From Defluviitaleaceae bacterium (GTDB taxonomy: Bacteria; Bacillota; Clostridia; Lachnospirales; WRAX01): a stretch of 5,371 nucleotides of DNA. The notes under the pieces were generated by a model that did not search any database, was not told the DNA's origin, and saw nothing but the letters and a program-made list of their open reading frames with translations. Positions 1 to 5,041 of this stretch are shown here, piece by piece (within the stretch, counting starts at the first letter, position 1; every line of letters begins with the position of its first letter). The translations under genes and the position numbers were made by a program. The stretch lies in the NCBI GenBank assembly GCA_009784355.1, contig WRBU01000094.1:1-5371 (forward strand), read 5' to 3'.

Positions 1-59
1 GTGACATACGCTTCGGCTACTGCCATTTTTGTTTCAAGACTGAATTTGAATTTGCTCAC
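1..59 (-). CDS. IS transposase N-terminus (OrfA-like HTH protein), cut by window edge
   Basis: Nineteen codons are visible, from a GTG start at 59, reading VSKFKFSLETKMAVAEAYV. The pattern of a short basic start, then F-S-x-E-x-K and a helix ending in A-x-Y, is what the first helix of IS3-family OrfA helix-turn-helix proteins looks like; these bind the IS ends and are joined to the DDE catalytic half by frameshifting. The start is supported by a GAGGGGAG ribosome binding site 7 bases upstream (67-74). That site is also one arm of an inverted repeat. Only the first helix is present, so the family call is by pattern and position near an IS-like terminus; the catalytic part is not visible. Confidence 0.6.
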   Translation of the reverse strand, partial: MSKFKFSLETKMAVAEAYV

Positions 60-66
60 CGAAAAA

Positions 67-116
67 CTCCCCTCTCTGCTCCAGTGGTTTTTTTTCACTG
101 TCTACTTTGAGGGGAG
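67..116 (-). promoter_or_regulatory. Fold-back inverted repeat covering the transposase ribosome binding site
   Basis: CTCCCCTC (67-74) and GAGGGGAG (109-116) form a perfect 8-bp inverted repeat. Inside it a second 5-bp stem, CAGTG (82-86) with CACTG (96-100), is closed by an A/T-rich loop. On the minus-strand transcript the GAGGGGAG arm is the Shine-Dalgarno of the transposase. A transcript entering from outside the IS would contain both arms and could hide the ribosome binding site; one starting inside the element would lack the outer arm. Protection of this kind is known for other insertion sequences (IS10, IS50); here it is inferred from the sequence. Confidence 0.5.
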
Positions 117-161
117 CTTATCACCATGGAATGAAGTGTCCGCTTTTGGTTTTAAACCCAT
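102..161 (-). other. Possible gene start interrupted by the insertion sequence
   Basis: An ATG at 161, preceded by AAAGGA ten bases upstream (172-177), opens a frame reading MGLKPKADTSFHG before it meets the inferred IS border at 123; it then continues six codons into the IS end and stops at 102. This is what a gene cut by an IS insertion would look like. The 13 residues are too few to identify a family, and the same DNA is open in another minus frame, so this is a weak call. Confidence 0.22.
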
Positions 162-200
162 AGTTGTCAGTTCCTTTGGCTTGCAAAAGGCGTTGTAACC

Positions 201-254
201 TATAAAAGACTTATTTATCAAACGCACCAACCCCCGATAAATAAGCCCTTTATA
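201..254 (-). repeat. Long hairpin, 19-bp stem, fully paired only as minus-strand RNA
   Basis: Bases 201-219 and 236-254 form a 19-bp inverted repeat with a 16-base loop. The two departures from perfect DNA complementarity are G-U pairs on the minus-strand RNA but A-C mismatches on the plus strand, which argues that the minus transcript is the structured form. No run of U follows the stem, so it is not an ordinary intrinsic terminator. It lies downstream of the MazG-like gene and of the 4Fe-4S-type fragment, whose stop codon falls inside the stem. Confidence 0.6.
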
Positions 255-399
255 CGTCAGTAGGCTTAAAGCCGTCTGGTGCTAAACCAAAATCTTTGGA
301 AGTAGCTATACCGACTACACTTGCTCCTGCATTTATGCCATATGCTTTGTGCTATGAAGGGCAGAAATAACGCCATTATACGCTTATTAGCGGGGGTTG
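228..399. repeat. Inverted repeat pair 228-246 / 382-399 around a gene fragment
   Basis: Plus-strand CAACCCCCG at 228-236 followed by AATAAGC (240-246) recurs in inverted orientation at 382-399, where the minus strand reads CAACCCCCGCTAATAAGC. Sixteen positions agree, with one small length difference. The right copy contains the last codons and stop of the MazG-like gene. The left copy contains one arm and the C-rich loop of the 201-254 hairpin, so the two pairings exclude each other. The repeats bracket the fragment at 250-351. Confidence 0.5.
250..351 (-). pseudogene. Fragment resembling N-terminus of a 4Fe-4S epoxyqueuosine-reductase-like protein
   Basis: A 33-codon stretch between an in-frame TAG (352-354) and a TAA (250-252) contains GASVVGIATSKDF and then APDGFKPTDV. 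This matches by eye the opening of QueG-like and related cytosolic 4Fe-4S proteins, which commonly begin with a GADLVGIA-like strand and an F-x-x-AP-x-G-x-x-P-x-D-L segment. There is no start codon or ribosome binding site in frame, and the reading stops where the next conserved residues (L-P-x-A-K-S-V) should follow. Just upstream another frame is open, which could be a frameshifted continuation. I read it as a remnant left after a deletion or insertion. The alternative is a chance open stretch. Confidence 0.4.
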
Positions 400-698
400 A
401 ATGTAACTTTATTTCCCCAACGCTCGTTGTTTAATTTTTCCTTTATAGGTATCCACTTCTCCATATCAATATCATAACAATTTGCCAAAACCAAGCAGTA
501 GTAAATAACATCCCAAAGTTCTTCTTCTATCGTTCCGATGATATTCGTTTCTGTAGCCCGTTCTGGCTCTTTACGAATAGCTTGAGCTAATTCGCCAACT
601 TCTTCCGATAATTTCAAAAAGAACTTATGCTTTAACTCAGGATTATAGTCTTTTGATTTTAAGTATTCTTGCAAATATCGAATTGTAATTCCTTGCAT
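387..698 (-). CDS. MazG-like nucleotide pyrophosphohydrolase
   Basis: This 103-residue protein belongs by motif to the all-alpha MazG/MazG-like NTP pyrophosphohydrolases, which cut (d)NTPs to NMP and pyrophosphate, usually to clear unwanted or damaged nucleotides. The metal-binding pattern is visible as EEVGE (E32, E33, E36) and, one helix later, EELWD (E60, D63). The size fits the short single-domain members. The ATG at 698 is chosen over one at 749 because CGGAGG (706-711) lies 7 bases before it; the 17 upstream codons look like leader. It is the last of the minus-strand gene series before the scarred region, and its final codons lie within an inverted repeat (382-399), so its extreme C-terminus may be altered. 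Its natural substrate cannot be told from sequence. Confidence 0.82.
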   Translation of the reverse strand: MQGITIRYLQEYLKSKDYNPELKHKFFLKLSEEVGELAQAIRKEPERATETNIIGTIEEELWDVIYYCLVLANCYDIDMEKWIPIKEKLNNERWGNKVTFNPR

Positions 699-723
699 TG
701 ATTGTCCTCCGTTAATATATTTC

Positions 724-757
724 GCACACGTACCGCACTGTTGGTACATAAGTGCGC
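724..757 (-). promoter_or_regulatory. Leader hairpin just upstream of the MazG-like gene
   Basis: GTACC (730-734) pairs perfectly with GGTAC (743-747), and an outer stem 724-729 with 752-757 pairs with one wobble on the minus RNA, leaving a 4-base bulge (748-751). The structure ends about 13 bases before the ribosome binding site (706-711). It may modulate translation or simply be chance; no known riboswitch was recognised. Confidence 0.3.
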
Positions 758-788
758 TCTTCGTTTTTGCTATCCAGCCAGTAAAACC

Positions 789-797
789 ATTTTATCA
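789..797 (-). promoter_or_regulatory. Candidate extended -10 promoter for the MazG-like gene
   Basis: The minus strand reads TGATAAAAT here, an extended -10 (TG-N-TAAAAT). No good -35 lies 16-18 bases upstream, as is tolerated for extended -10 promoters. It would give a leader of roughly 80 bases that includes the hairpin at 724-757. The remainder of the spacer to 977 shows nothing I can identify. Confidence 0.35.
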
Positions 798-977
798 TAA
801 CTTTGGTGTTTTTGTGATGAAGTTATCTAAGCTGCATTATTTCCACCCTTCACAGCGCACATTCTATTTTTTTACTGTTTCGTTGGTTAGTCCGTTTGAC
901 ATTTTATTGCTGTCCTCATCTGCAAAATATTAACTATATTCGCAAACCTCTACTGTGTTAGATAGCAAGAATAATGC

Positions 978-1532
978 TTATACAGTCTGTTCACGACATG
1001 ATTTAATATGTTTCTTTATTTTTTTAATCGCCCAATCAAAGTGGCTTGAAGTTGCTGAAACACAATAGCTACCCAAAGTACTCGTACCTGTCCAAGAAAA
1101 ATGCTTTTTCGCAAAAAGTTCATCATTTGTGCATTGTTCAATCAAAGTCATTACTTTGTGGTGACTCTCTTTTAACATTTCTTTAGACTGCTCCAAAGGT
1201 ATTGTTTGGTGTTTTTTCCAAAGTTCAATATTCATTTGCCCATATGTTTTGAAATTATATGGTTCTGGTATAAATGGTTTAGACACTCCGCCCTGATTGA
1301 ATTTCACCCAATTAAGCAACAGTTGATGCCATTCGTGAAGGTGAACCAATACATCACGTAAGTTTTTATCACGCTTCCAATGCGCCGCTTCTTGTTTTTG
1401 TAAAAAATCGTCACCGAAATTAAAAGTTGCACTTTGTTCTTCTTTCGTCATAGAATCTATTAGCTTCCAAAGTTTATCAAACTGCGCATTTGCGGTTTCT
1501 ATTAAGTCTGTCTTTGTTGTAGGTCTTGACAT
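978..1532 (-). CDS. ClbS/DfsB family four-helix bundle protein (DUF1706)
   Basis: The 184-residue product matches the ClbS/DfsB family along its length: an opening SRPTTKTDLIE with an aromatic helix, then HEWHQLLLNW (66-75), KPFIPEPYNFKTYGQMN (85-101), and a C-terminal FSWTGTSTLGSYCVSATSSH segment (145-164) followed by a basic helix. ClbS itself protects E. coli from colibactin by hydrolysing its cyclopropane warhead; most clostridial homologues have no known substrate, so only the fold and possible stress role should be transferred. The ATG at 1532 is chosen because AGGAGG (1541-1546) sits 8 bases upstream; an in-frame ATG at 1601 has no such site. It has its own promoter and a palindromic operator-like site shared with the DinB-like gene. 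Length is normal and no damage is seen. Confidence 0.87.
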   Translation of the reverse strand: MSRPTTKTDLIETANAQFDKLWKLIDSMTKEEQSATFNFGDDFLQKQEAAHWKRDKNLRDVLVHLHEWHQLLLNWVKFNQGGVSKPFIPEPYNFKTYGQMNIELWKKHQTIPLEQSKEMLKESHHKVMTLIEQCTNDELFAKKHFSWTGTSTLGSYCVSATSSHFDWAIKKIKKHIKSCREQTV

Positions 1533-1567
1533 CAGCTTGTCCTCCTCATGAAATACTGTATGCATAG

Positions 1568-1576
1568 ATGATACCA
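1568..1576 (-). promoter_or_regulatory. Extended -10 promoter of the ClbS-like gene
   Basis: The minus strand reads TGGTATCAT, an extended -10 (TG-N-TATCAT). A recognisable -35 is absent at 17 bp; the expected -35 region is occupied by the palindrome at 1581-1604. The -10 ends 35 bases before the start codon. Confidence 0.5.
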
Positions 1577-1580
1577 CAAT

Positions 1581-1604
1581 AAATGGACACCAGTATGTCA
1601 TATT
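1581..1604 (-). promoter_or_regulatory. Operator-like palindrome, same motif as at 2972-2995
   Basis: On the minus strand the site reads AATATGACA, six bases (TACTGG), then TGTCCATTT. The left arm is identical over nine bases to the site in front of the DinB-like gene, the core ACT is kept and TGTC is kept at the same spacing; 18 of 24 positions agree. It lies 7 bp upstream of TATCAT, overlapping the -35 region, so a bound protein could repress or recruit RNA polymerase. Confidence 0.6.
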
Positions 1605-1638
1605 TGAAATATAAATTTCTCATGCTACTGATTGCCGA

Positions 1639-1652
1639 ACCGTCCGCACGGT
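1639..1652. repeat. Short GC-rich hairpin between two minus-strand genes
   Basis: ACCGT (1639-1643) and ACGGT (1648-1652) form a 5-bp stem with a 4-base CCGC loop, in a GC-rich patch within an AT-rich spacer. It follows the flavodoxin stop codon (1676) by about 25 bases on the minus strand. There is no U-run, so it is at best a weak transcript-end structure. Confidence 0.3.
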
Positions 1653-1675
1653 CTAACGCTTGTACTACGGTATGA

Positions 1676-2197
1676 TTATAATGTTCTAATATATTCAACC
1701 AAAGGTTTAATTGTAGCCTTATTTGTGAAATTAACTTCTTTGCCGTATGTTTCTATGATTCCTATATCATCACCTGTGCGTTGGTCAGATGTTTTTTTAT
1801 CGGCTGCCCTTTTCACAAAAGCCATGATGCCTTTGTGGAGAAGGCTAAGTTTTTTGTAGTCTATCCCGCCACGCAAGTGAAACACTCTCATCTTTGATAA
1901 CTGTTCTGGGCTAAATGTTTTTTCTAAAATATGAGTATAGTTCGTACTTTTTGGGTCTGCTAATCCCACAGTAAAAAGGACAAGTGTTTTGCAAAAATTT
2001 TCTGTAACTGCTTTTACACCGTCAATGCCACTGGCATACAGCCCTCCACCATAAACCACCACATCGTAGTCATTAAGCTGGCTTTGTTTGATGTCTGTAC
2101 TTTCAAAAAGAGGTGCATTAAGGGATTCGGAAATCCATTCCGCATATCTCTTTGTTGCCCCGTATTTCGATTTATATATAACAACGATTTTACTCAC
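1676..2197 (-). CDS. Flavodoxin-domain protein (HemG/flavodoxin_5-like)
   Basis: The 173-residue protein opens with a beta strand and FMN phosphate loop, VVIYKSKYGATKRYAEWI (5-22), followed by DVVVYGGGLYASGIDG (45-60) and LVLFTVGLADP (72-82), the three loops that hold FMN in this group. It is probably a cytosolic redox protein; HemG, the best-known relative, oxidises protoporphyrinogen, but many relatives are uncharacterised, so the electron partner is open. The start is GTG at 2197, one base after the TGA of the upstream remnant, with GGAGA at 2209-2213 eleven bases away inside that reading frame, so translation is likely coupled. Length and domain are complete. It is the only apparently intact cistron of this unit. 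Confidence 0.85.
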   Translation of the reverse strand: MSKIVVIYKSKYGATKRYAEWISESLNAPLFESTDIKQSQLNDYDVVVYGGGLYASGIDGVKAVTENFCKTLVLFTVGLADPKSTNYTHILEKTFSPEQLSKMRVFHLRGGIDYKKLSLLHKGIMAFVKRAADKKTSDQRTGDDIGIIETYGKEVNFTNKATIKPLVEYIRTL

Positions 2198-2198
2198 G

Positions 2199-2498
2199 TC
2201 ACATCACGTCTCCAAAATATAAATTTCGCCGAACTGGATATTTAGGATTGAGTTCGCCGTTGGCTTTCAATGTTCGCCAATATGGAGTTTCATCTTCGGT
2301 TCTTTGCTCACTTGCCCATGCCACAGTGGAAACAAAAATACCTGATGTTATCAGGTCTGTAAAAAATGATAGAGCGAAAAACATACGGCTACCGCCATAT
2401 TTTTTAATAGTAGATTCATCAGTCACTATCTGGACTTTTGGCATATCATTACTTTTGTGCAACATCGCATTAAAACCTTTATTCTGCGCGTTCGCCAT
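2199..2498 (-). pseudogene. MGMT-family (alkyltransferase-like) protein remnant with internal deletion
   Basis: This 99-codon frame keeps both ends of a conserved MGMT-family core: KVQIVTDESTIKKYGG (21-36) and, later, TSGIFVSTVAWASEQ (51-65) with TPYWRTLKANGELNPKYP (71-88). Full-length relatives have roughly 35-40 residues between the YGG strand and the SGIFVS helix (the DNA-binding wing region) and continue past KYP with GG-x-x-x-Q and an x-GH-x-V tail. Here the middle is missing around residues 42-46 and the end is replaced by VRRNLYFGDVM. The start at 2498 has GGAAG (2507-2511) eight bases before it, so it may still be translated and may serve mainly to feed ribosomes to the flavodoxin start. 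No alkyl-acceptor PCHR motif is present, so repair activity is not expected. Confidence 0.65.
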
Positions 2499-2521
2499 CA
2501 GTATCACTTCCTTTCCTACCA

Positions 2522-2550
2522 AGCATAGACTATCTATTTCATAAATGCAA
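2522..2550 (-). promoter_or_regulatory. Candidate promoter for the MGMT-remnant/flavodoxin unit
   Basis: The minus strand has TTGCAT (2545-2550), a 17-base spacer and TATGCT (2522-2527). Both boxes are partial matches but the spacing is ideal and the position, about 24 bases before the start codon at 2498, fits. The palindrome found at the ClbS-like and DinB-like promoters is absent here. Confidence 0.4.
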
Positions 2551-2699
2551 TGAGACACTTTTTAATTTTTTGTACCATGAGGAATATTGCACACAGATTG
2601 AATCGACGAATGGTAAGGATTTCAACGAAGATTTATAAGCCTTTACAGCACAAGCGAAAATCGAAAAACGCACTCAAAAAAAGAAAGGACGATTACAAT

Positions 2700-2897
2700 A
2701 TGAATATCGAAAACACAAATATCACAGCCACACCGCCCACCACACCCACTATTGCACCAAGAGCCGACAGCCAGGATTATGTGAAGAAAATCGACAAAAT
2801 CACCTGCAAAGTCAAAGTGCATTTCAGCACCACGAACAAGGAAACCATGCAGGATAAGATAATTCGTATGTTGTGGAATGAGGTTGGGCAGATGTAA
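2700..2897 (+). CDS. Transposon-encoded TnpW-like small protein, orphan
   Basis: The 65-residue product has a Thr/Pro-rich start (ITATPPTTPTIAPRADSQ), then a short beta-like core YVKKIDKITCKVKVHFSTT and ETMQDKIIRMLWNE near the end. The K-V-x-V-H-F-S followed by K-E-T-M-x-D-K-I pattern is that of small TnpW-family proteins encoded in Tn4451-type and related clostridial mobile elements; their function is not established. The ATG at 2700 follows AAAGGA (2684-2689) by ten bases, better than the far-upstream ATG at 2550. The ATG overlaps a TGA of another frame (ATGA), the spacing typical of an operon junction, but the upstream gene is not intact. No recombinase or relaxase follows, so it seems a leftover of a larger element. 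Confidence 0.68.
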   Translation: MNIENTNITATPPTTPTIAPRADSQDYVKKIDKITCKVKVHFSTTNKETMQDKIIRMLWNEVGQM

Positions 2898-2971
2898 TTT
2901 TGTGGGGTTTTTGGGTTGGTGATTAAAAAGTTCTTGACAAATGGTTTTAGGAAAGACAAAAAATACTTTCC

Positions 2972-2995
2972 AATATGACACACTATTGTCATATT
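2972..2995 (+). promoter_or_regulatory. Perfect operator palindrome in front of the DinB-like gene
   Basis: AATATGACA (2972-2980), a six-base centre CACTAT, and TGTCATATT (2987-2995) form a perfect 9-bp inverted repeat. It sits 8 bp upstream of the -10 element at 3004-3009 and covers the -35 position, where no consensus hexamer is present. A similar site occurs at 1581-1604. The shape fits a dimeric transcription factor; WYL/YafY-type or PadR-type regulators are often found near DinB-like genes, but no regulator gene is in the window. Confidence 0.7.
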
Positions 2996-3003
2996 ACCTT
3001 GGG

Positions 3004-3009
3004 TATACT
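3004..3009 (+). promoter_or_regulatory. -10 element of the DinB-like gene
   Basis: TATACT lies 37 bases before the start codon and 8 bases after the operator. A clear -35 at 16-18 bp is missing, as at the ClbS-like promoter, which may mean dependence on an activator or repression of a weak promoter. Confidence 0.5.
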
Positions 3010-3046
3010 TGTTTAGACAGCAAAACAAACTCCAAGGAGGTTAACA

Positions 3047-3514
3047 ATGATACATTCATTAAGTGAACTTATTGGTGCATGGCAGTATACCAGAGGGCTA
3101 ACACTTACATTTGCTCAAGAATTAAGTGATAGTGACCTTGATAAGCCACTACCCAGAAAAAACTTAAATACCATCAGGCTTCAAATTGAAGAGATGGCAA
3201 TGATTCAAGAAGATTATATCAATGCCTTAGCCACTAAAGCGATAAATTTTTCCACAGCACCCCTCAAAGATACATCAACGCAGGGTTTAATAAAAAAATT
3301 AACCGCCCTTGATGCAATGCTTGAAAAAAACCTTGAATCCTTTGATGGCACAGAAAATATTGATTGGTTTGGCGAAGCAATGAATATACACGCACACATA
3401 GCTGCCATGATTGGGCATGAGAATATGCACATTGGGCAAATTGTTGCATTCTGTTACGCAACAGGTATAACTATCCCTGCCAAAGTTGTAGAAACAATGG
3501 CACTAGACGGATAA
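3047..3514 (+). CDS. DinB-family four-helix bundle protein
   Basis: The 155-residue protein has the size and helical pattern of the DinB/YfiT superfamily (not the DinB polymerase): a first helix with LIGAWQYTRG, a second with IRLQIEEMAMIQEDYINAL (43-61), and a last helix region HAHIAAMIGHENMHIGQI (115-132) with the H-x-x-x-H pair H124/H128 that usually binds a divalent metal. The first metal-ligand His that many members have on helix two is not evident; Q and E residues occupy that part, so the metal site may differ. Members act as metal-dependent thiol transferases or hydrolases or are uncharacterised. The start has an excellent AAGGAGG (3034-3040) six bases upstream. It has its own promoter and operator and ends at a terminator shared with glyS. 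Confidence 0.82.
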   Translation: MIHSLSELIGAWQYTRGLTLTFAQELSDSDLDKPLPRKNLNTIRLQIEEMAMIQEDYINALATKAINFSTAPLKDTSTQGLIKKLTALDAMLEKNLESFDGTENIDWFGEAMNIHAHIAAMIGHENMHIGQIVAFCYATGITIPAKVVETMALDG

Positions 3515-3550
3515 AATAAGACGAAAAATACTTTGCTGTCTCCTTTGCAT

Positions 3551-3594
3551 AAAAAAAGCACCTACAAAGACATTATGCCTTTGTAGGTGCTTTT
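3551..3594. terminator. Bidirectional intrinsic terminator between DinB-like gene and glyS
   Basis: AAAAGCACCTACAAAG (3554-3569) and CTTTGTAGGTGCTTTT (3579-3594) form a perfect 16-bp stem with a 9-base loop. On the plus strand TTTT ends the stem; on the minus strand a run of seven T follows (3557 down to 3551). It therefore ends both convergent transcripts, more strongly for glyS. Confidence 0.92.
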
Positions 3595-3604
3595 GGTTTG
3601 TTGG

Positions 3605-5008
3605 CTAAAAATCTAACTTTTCTGCAAAGTAGGCAGGCAGGTCTGCAATGGCGACATGGTCTTGTTCCATAGAATCCCGATGGCGTACGGTGACGGTGTT
3701 ATTTTCTTGGGAATCAAAATCGTAAGTGATACAATATGGTGTGCCTATTTCGTCTTGACGGCGATAGCGTTTGCCTATAGTTCCTGTGTCGTCATAGTCA
3801 CAGGGGAAAAGCTTTGACAGGTCTTGGTAAATTTTTGTGGCTGGCTCTGCCAGCTTTTTTGATAGGGGCAAAACAGCGGCTTTAATGGGTGCGAGGAATG
3901 GATGGAAGCGTAAAACAGTGCGTGTATCGGGCTTTTCTGGTGTGCCGATATCTTCTTCGTCATAGGCTTCGCAAAGAAATGCCAGCGTCATACGTGTCAG
4001 CCCAAGGGATGGCTCTATGACATAGGGAATAAACCGTTTTGCTGTGTTCGTTGGGTCGATATAGGTCATGTCTTCGTTGGAATGTTCCATATGCTTTTTT
4101 AAGTCGTAATCTGTACGGTCAGCAATACCCCACAACTCCCCCCAGCCAAAGGGGAACATGTACTCAATATCTGTTGTGGCTTTGGAATAGAAGGATAATT
4201 CTTCGTCCCCATGGTCGCGGATTCTTAATGCAGCGTCGGGCATTCCTAATGCATGAAGCCAGTCTATGCAAAACTTGCGCCAGTATTCAAACCATTCTAA
4301 ATCTGTCCCTGGTTCACAAAAAAATTCTAGTTCCATTTGCTCAAATTCTCTAGTGCGGAAGGTAAACTGTTTGGGGGTAATCTCATTGCGGAAGGCATGA
4401 CCCACTTGCCCTATGCCAAAGGGGATTTTTTTACGTGTGGTGCGCTGTACATTTTTAAAATTAACGAAGATACCTTGTGCAGTTTCCGGGCGCAGGTAGA
4501 CAGTGGTTTGCTTATCTTCTGTTACCCCTGCAAAGGTTTTAAACATCATGTTAAATTGGCGGATATCTGTAAAATCGTGCTTGCCGCACTTGGGACAAGG
4601 CACTTGATTGTCGTCTATAAATGATTTTAACTGTGCGGTGTCCCAGCCTTCGGGGGATTCTGTACGGTGATGTTCTGCAATATAGTCTTCAATGAGATTA
4701 TCTGCACGAAAACGCTCTTTACAGGCGCGGCAATCCATCAGCGGGTCGTTAAAGCCGCCTACGTGACCTGACGCTTCCCATACCGCAGGATTCATCATAA
4801 TAGCGCAATCTACCCCTACATTATATTCGCTTTCCTGTATAAACTTTTTCCACCATGCACGTTTTACATTATTTTTAAGCTCTACACCCAGCGGCCCATA
4901 GTCCCATGTGTTGGCGAACCCGCCGTAAATTTCTGACCCCGGGAATACAAAGCCACGGCTTTTTGCCAAAGCTACAATTTTTTCTAAGGTTTTGTTCATG
5001 CGCTCCAT
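3605..5008 (-). CDS. glyS: Glycine--tRNA ligase, dimeric class II type
   Basis: The 467-residue enzyme charges tRNA-Gly with glycine in the cytosol; it is the single-chain dimeric type, not the two-subunit GlyQ/GlyS type. Visible landmarks are [13 protein letters not shown] near residues 18-30, YGPLG-x-E-L-K-N-N (37-47), two Cys pairs C93/C96 and C138/C141 that could hold zinc in the insertion, [11 protein letters not shown] (171-181), class II motif 2 around [20 protein letters not shown] (206-225), motif 3 EPSLGLTR (332-339), and a C-terminal anticodon-binding domain from about 368. Length is normal. The ATG at 5008 is preferred: AAAGGA lies 11 bases upstream, while the longer TTG start at 5032 has no ribosome binding site. 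No T-box leader is evident despite glyS genes often having one. The gene ends at a strong shared terminator. Confidence 0.97.
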   Translation of the reverse strand: MERMNKTLEKIVALAKSRGFVFPGSEIYGGFANTWDYGPLGVELKNNVKRAWWKKFIQESEYNVGVDCAIMMNPAVWEASGHVGGFNDPLMDCRACKERFRADNLIEDYIAEHHRTESPEGWDTAQLKSFIDDNQVPCPKCGKHDFTDIRQFNMMFKTFAGVTEDKQTTVYLRPETAQGIFVNFKNVQRTTRKKIPFGIGQVGHAFRNEITPKQFTFRTREFEQMELEFFCEPGTDLEWFEYWRKFCIDWLHALGMPDAALRIRDHGDEELSFYSKATTDIEYMFPFGWGELWGIADRTDYDLKKHMEHSNEDMTYIDPTNTAKRFIPYVIEPSLGLTRMTLAFLCEAYDEEDIGTPEKPDTRTVLRFHPFLAPIKAAVLPLSKKLAEPATKIYQDLSKLFPCDYDDTGTIGKRYRRQDEIGTPYCITYDFDSQENNTVTVRHRDSMEQDHVAIADLPAYFAEKLDF

Positions 5009-5041
5009 AGTAGATACAATCCTTTCAGACAAATAATACTA

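Larger units (their letters stand above)
1..123 (-). mobile_element. IS3-like insertion sequence, left (transposase-start) end, partial
   Basis: Read on the minus strand, a candidate terminus TGATAAGCTCCCCTCAAAG (123 to 105) is followed by AGTAGACA and, after about 45 bases, by a ribosome binding site and a transposase start at 59. A short CCCCTCAAAG-TAGACA end followed closely by a small HTH protein is the style of IS150-like members of the IS3 family. The outer border at 123 is inferred from the usual TG...CA ends of this family; the other terminus and any target duplication lie outside the window. I am fairly sure this is an IS end, less sure of the exact border. Confidence 0.6.
2953..3534 (+). 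repeat. Direct repeats 2953-2969 and 3518-3534 flanking the DinB-like gene
   Basis: AAGACAAAAAATACTTT (2953-2969) recurs as AAGACGAAAAATACTTT (3518-3534), 16 of 17 identical and in the same orientation. The copies sit just outside the operator and just after the stop codon of the DinB-like gene, so the repeat pair encloses the gene with its promoter. The sequence is A-rich, so chance is possible. Confidence 0.45.

Noticed and set aside
1..198. Plus-strand 65-codon open frame starting at base 1
   Set aside because: It is antisense to the transposase start and IS end, has no visible ribosome binding site and no recognisable domain.
864..902. Minus-strand mini-frame MSNGLTNETVKK with a weak GAGG 11 bases upstream
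   Set aside because: Twelve residues are too few to assign; no continuation in other frames was recognised. It may be a degraded gene start but cannot be supported.
897..917. TGACA and TGTC half sites similar to the shared operator
   Set aside because: The spacing is nine bases instead of six and the flanking AT arms are missing, so it does not match the two good sites.
1639..1660. Integron attC-like core (GTTAGAC) near the GC-rich hairpin
   Set aside because: Only one core-like heptamer is present, with no paired inverse core, and no integrase is in the window.
2550..2699. Longer N-terminus for the TnpW-like protein from an ATG at 2550
   Set aside because: The extra 50 residues are a low-complexity basic stretch with no ribosome binding site; the ATG at 2700 has a good one and starts the conserved part.
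2934..2939. Consensus TTGACA as the -35 of the DinB-like gene
   Set aside because: No -10 lies 16-18 bases downstream; the nearest candidate is about 22 bases away, and the better -10 at 3004 is far beyond.
4039..4624. Plus-strand open frames of about 100 codons inside glyS
   Set aside because: They lie antisense to a fully conserved synthetase and show no domain or ribosome binding site.
5009..5032. TTG start extending GlyRS by eight residues
   Set aside because: No ribosome binding site precedes it, whereas AAAGGA precedes the ATG at 5008; family lengths also fit the shorter form.
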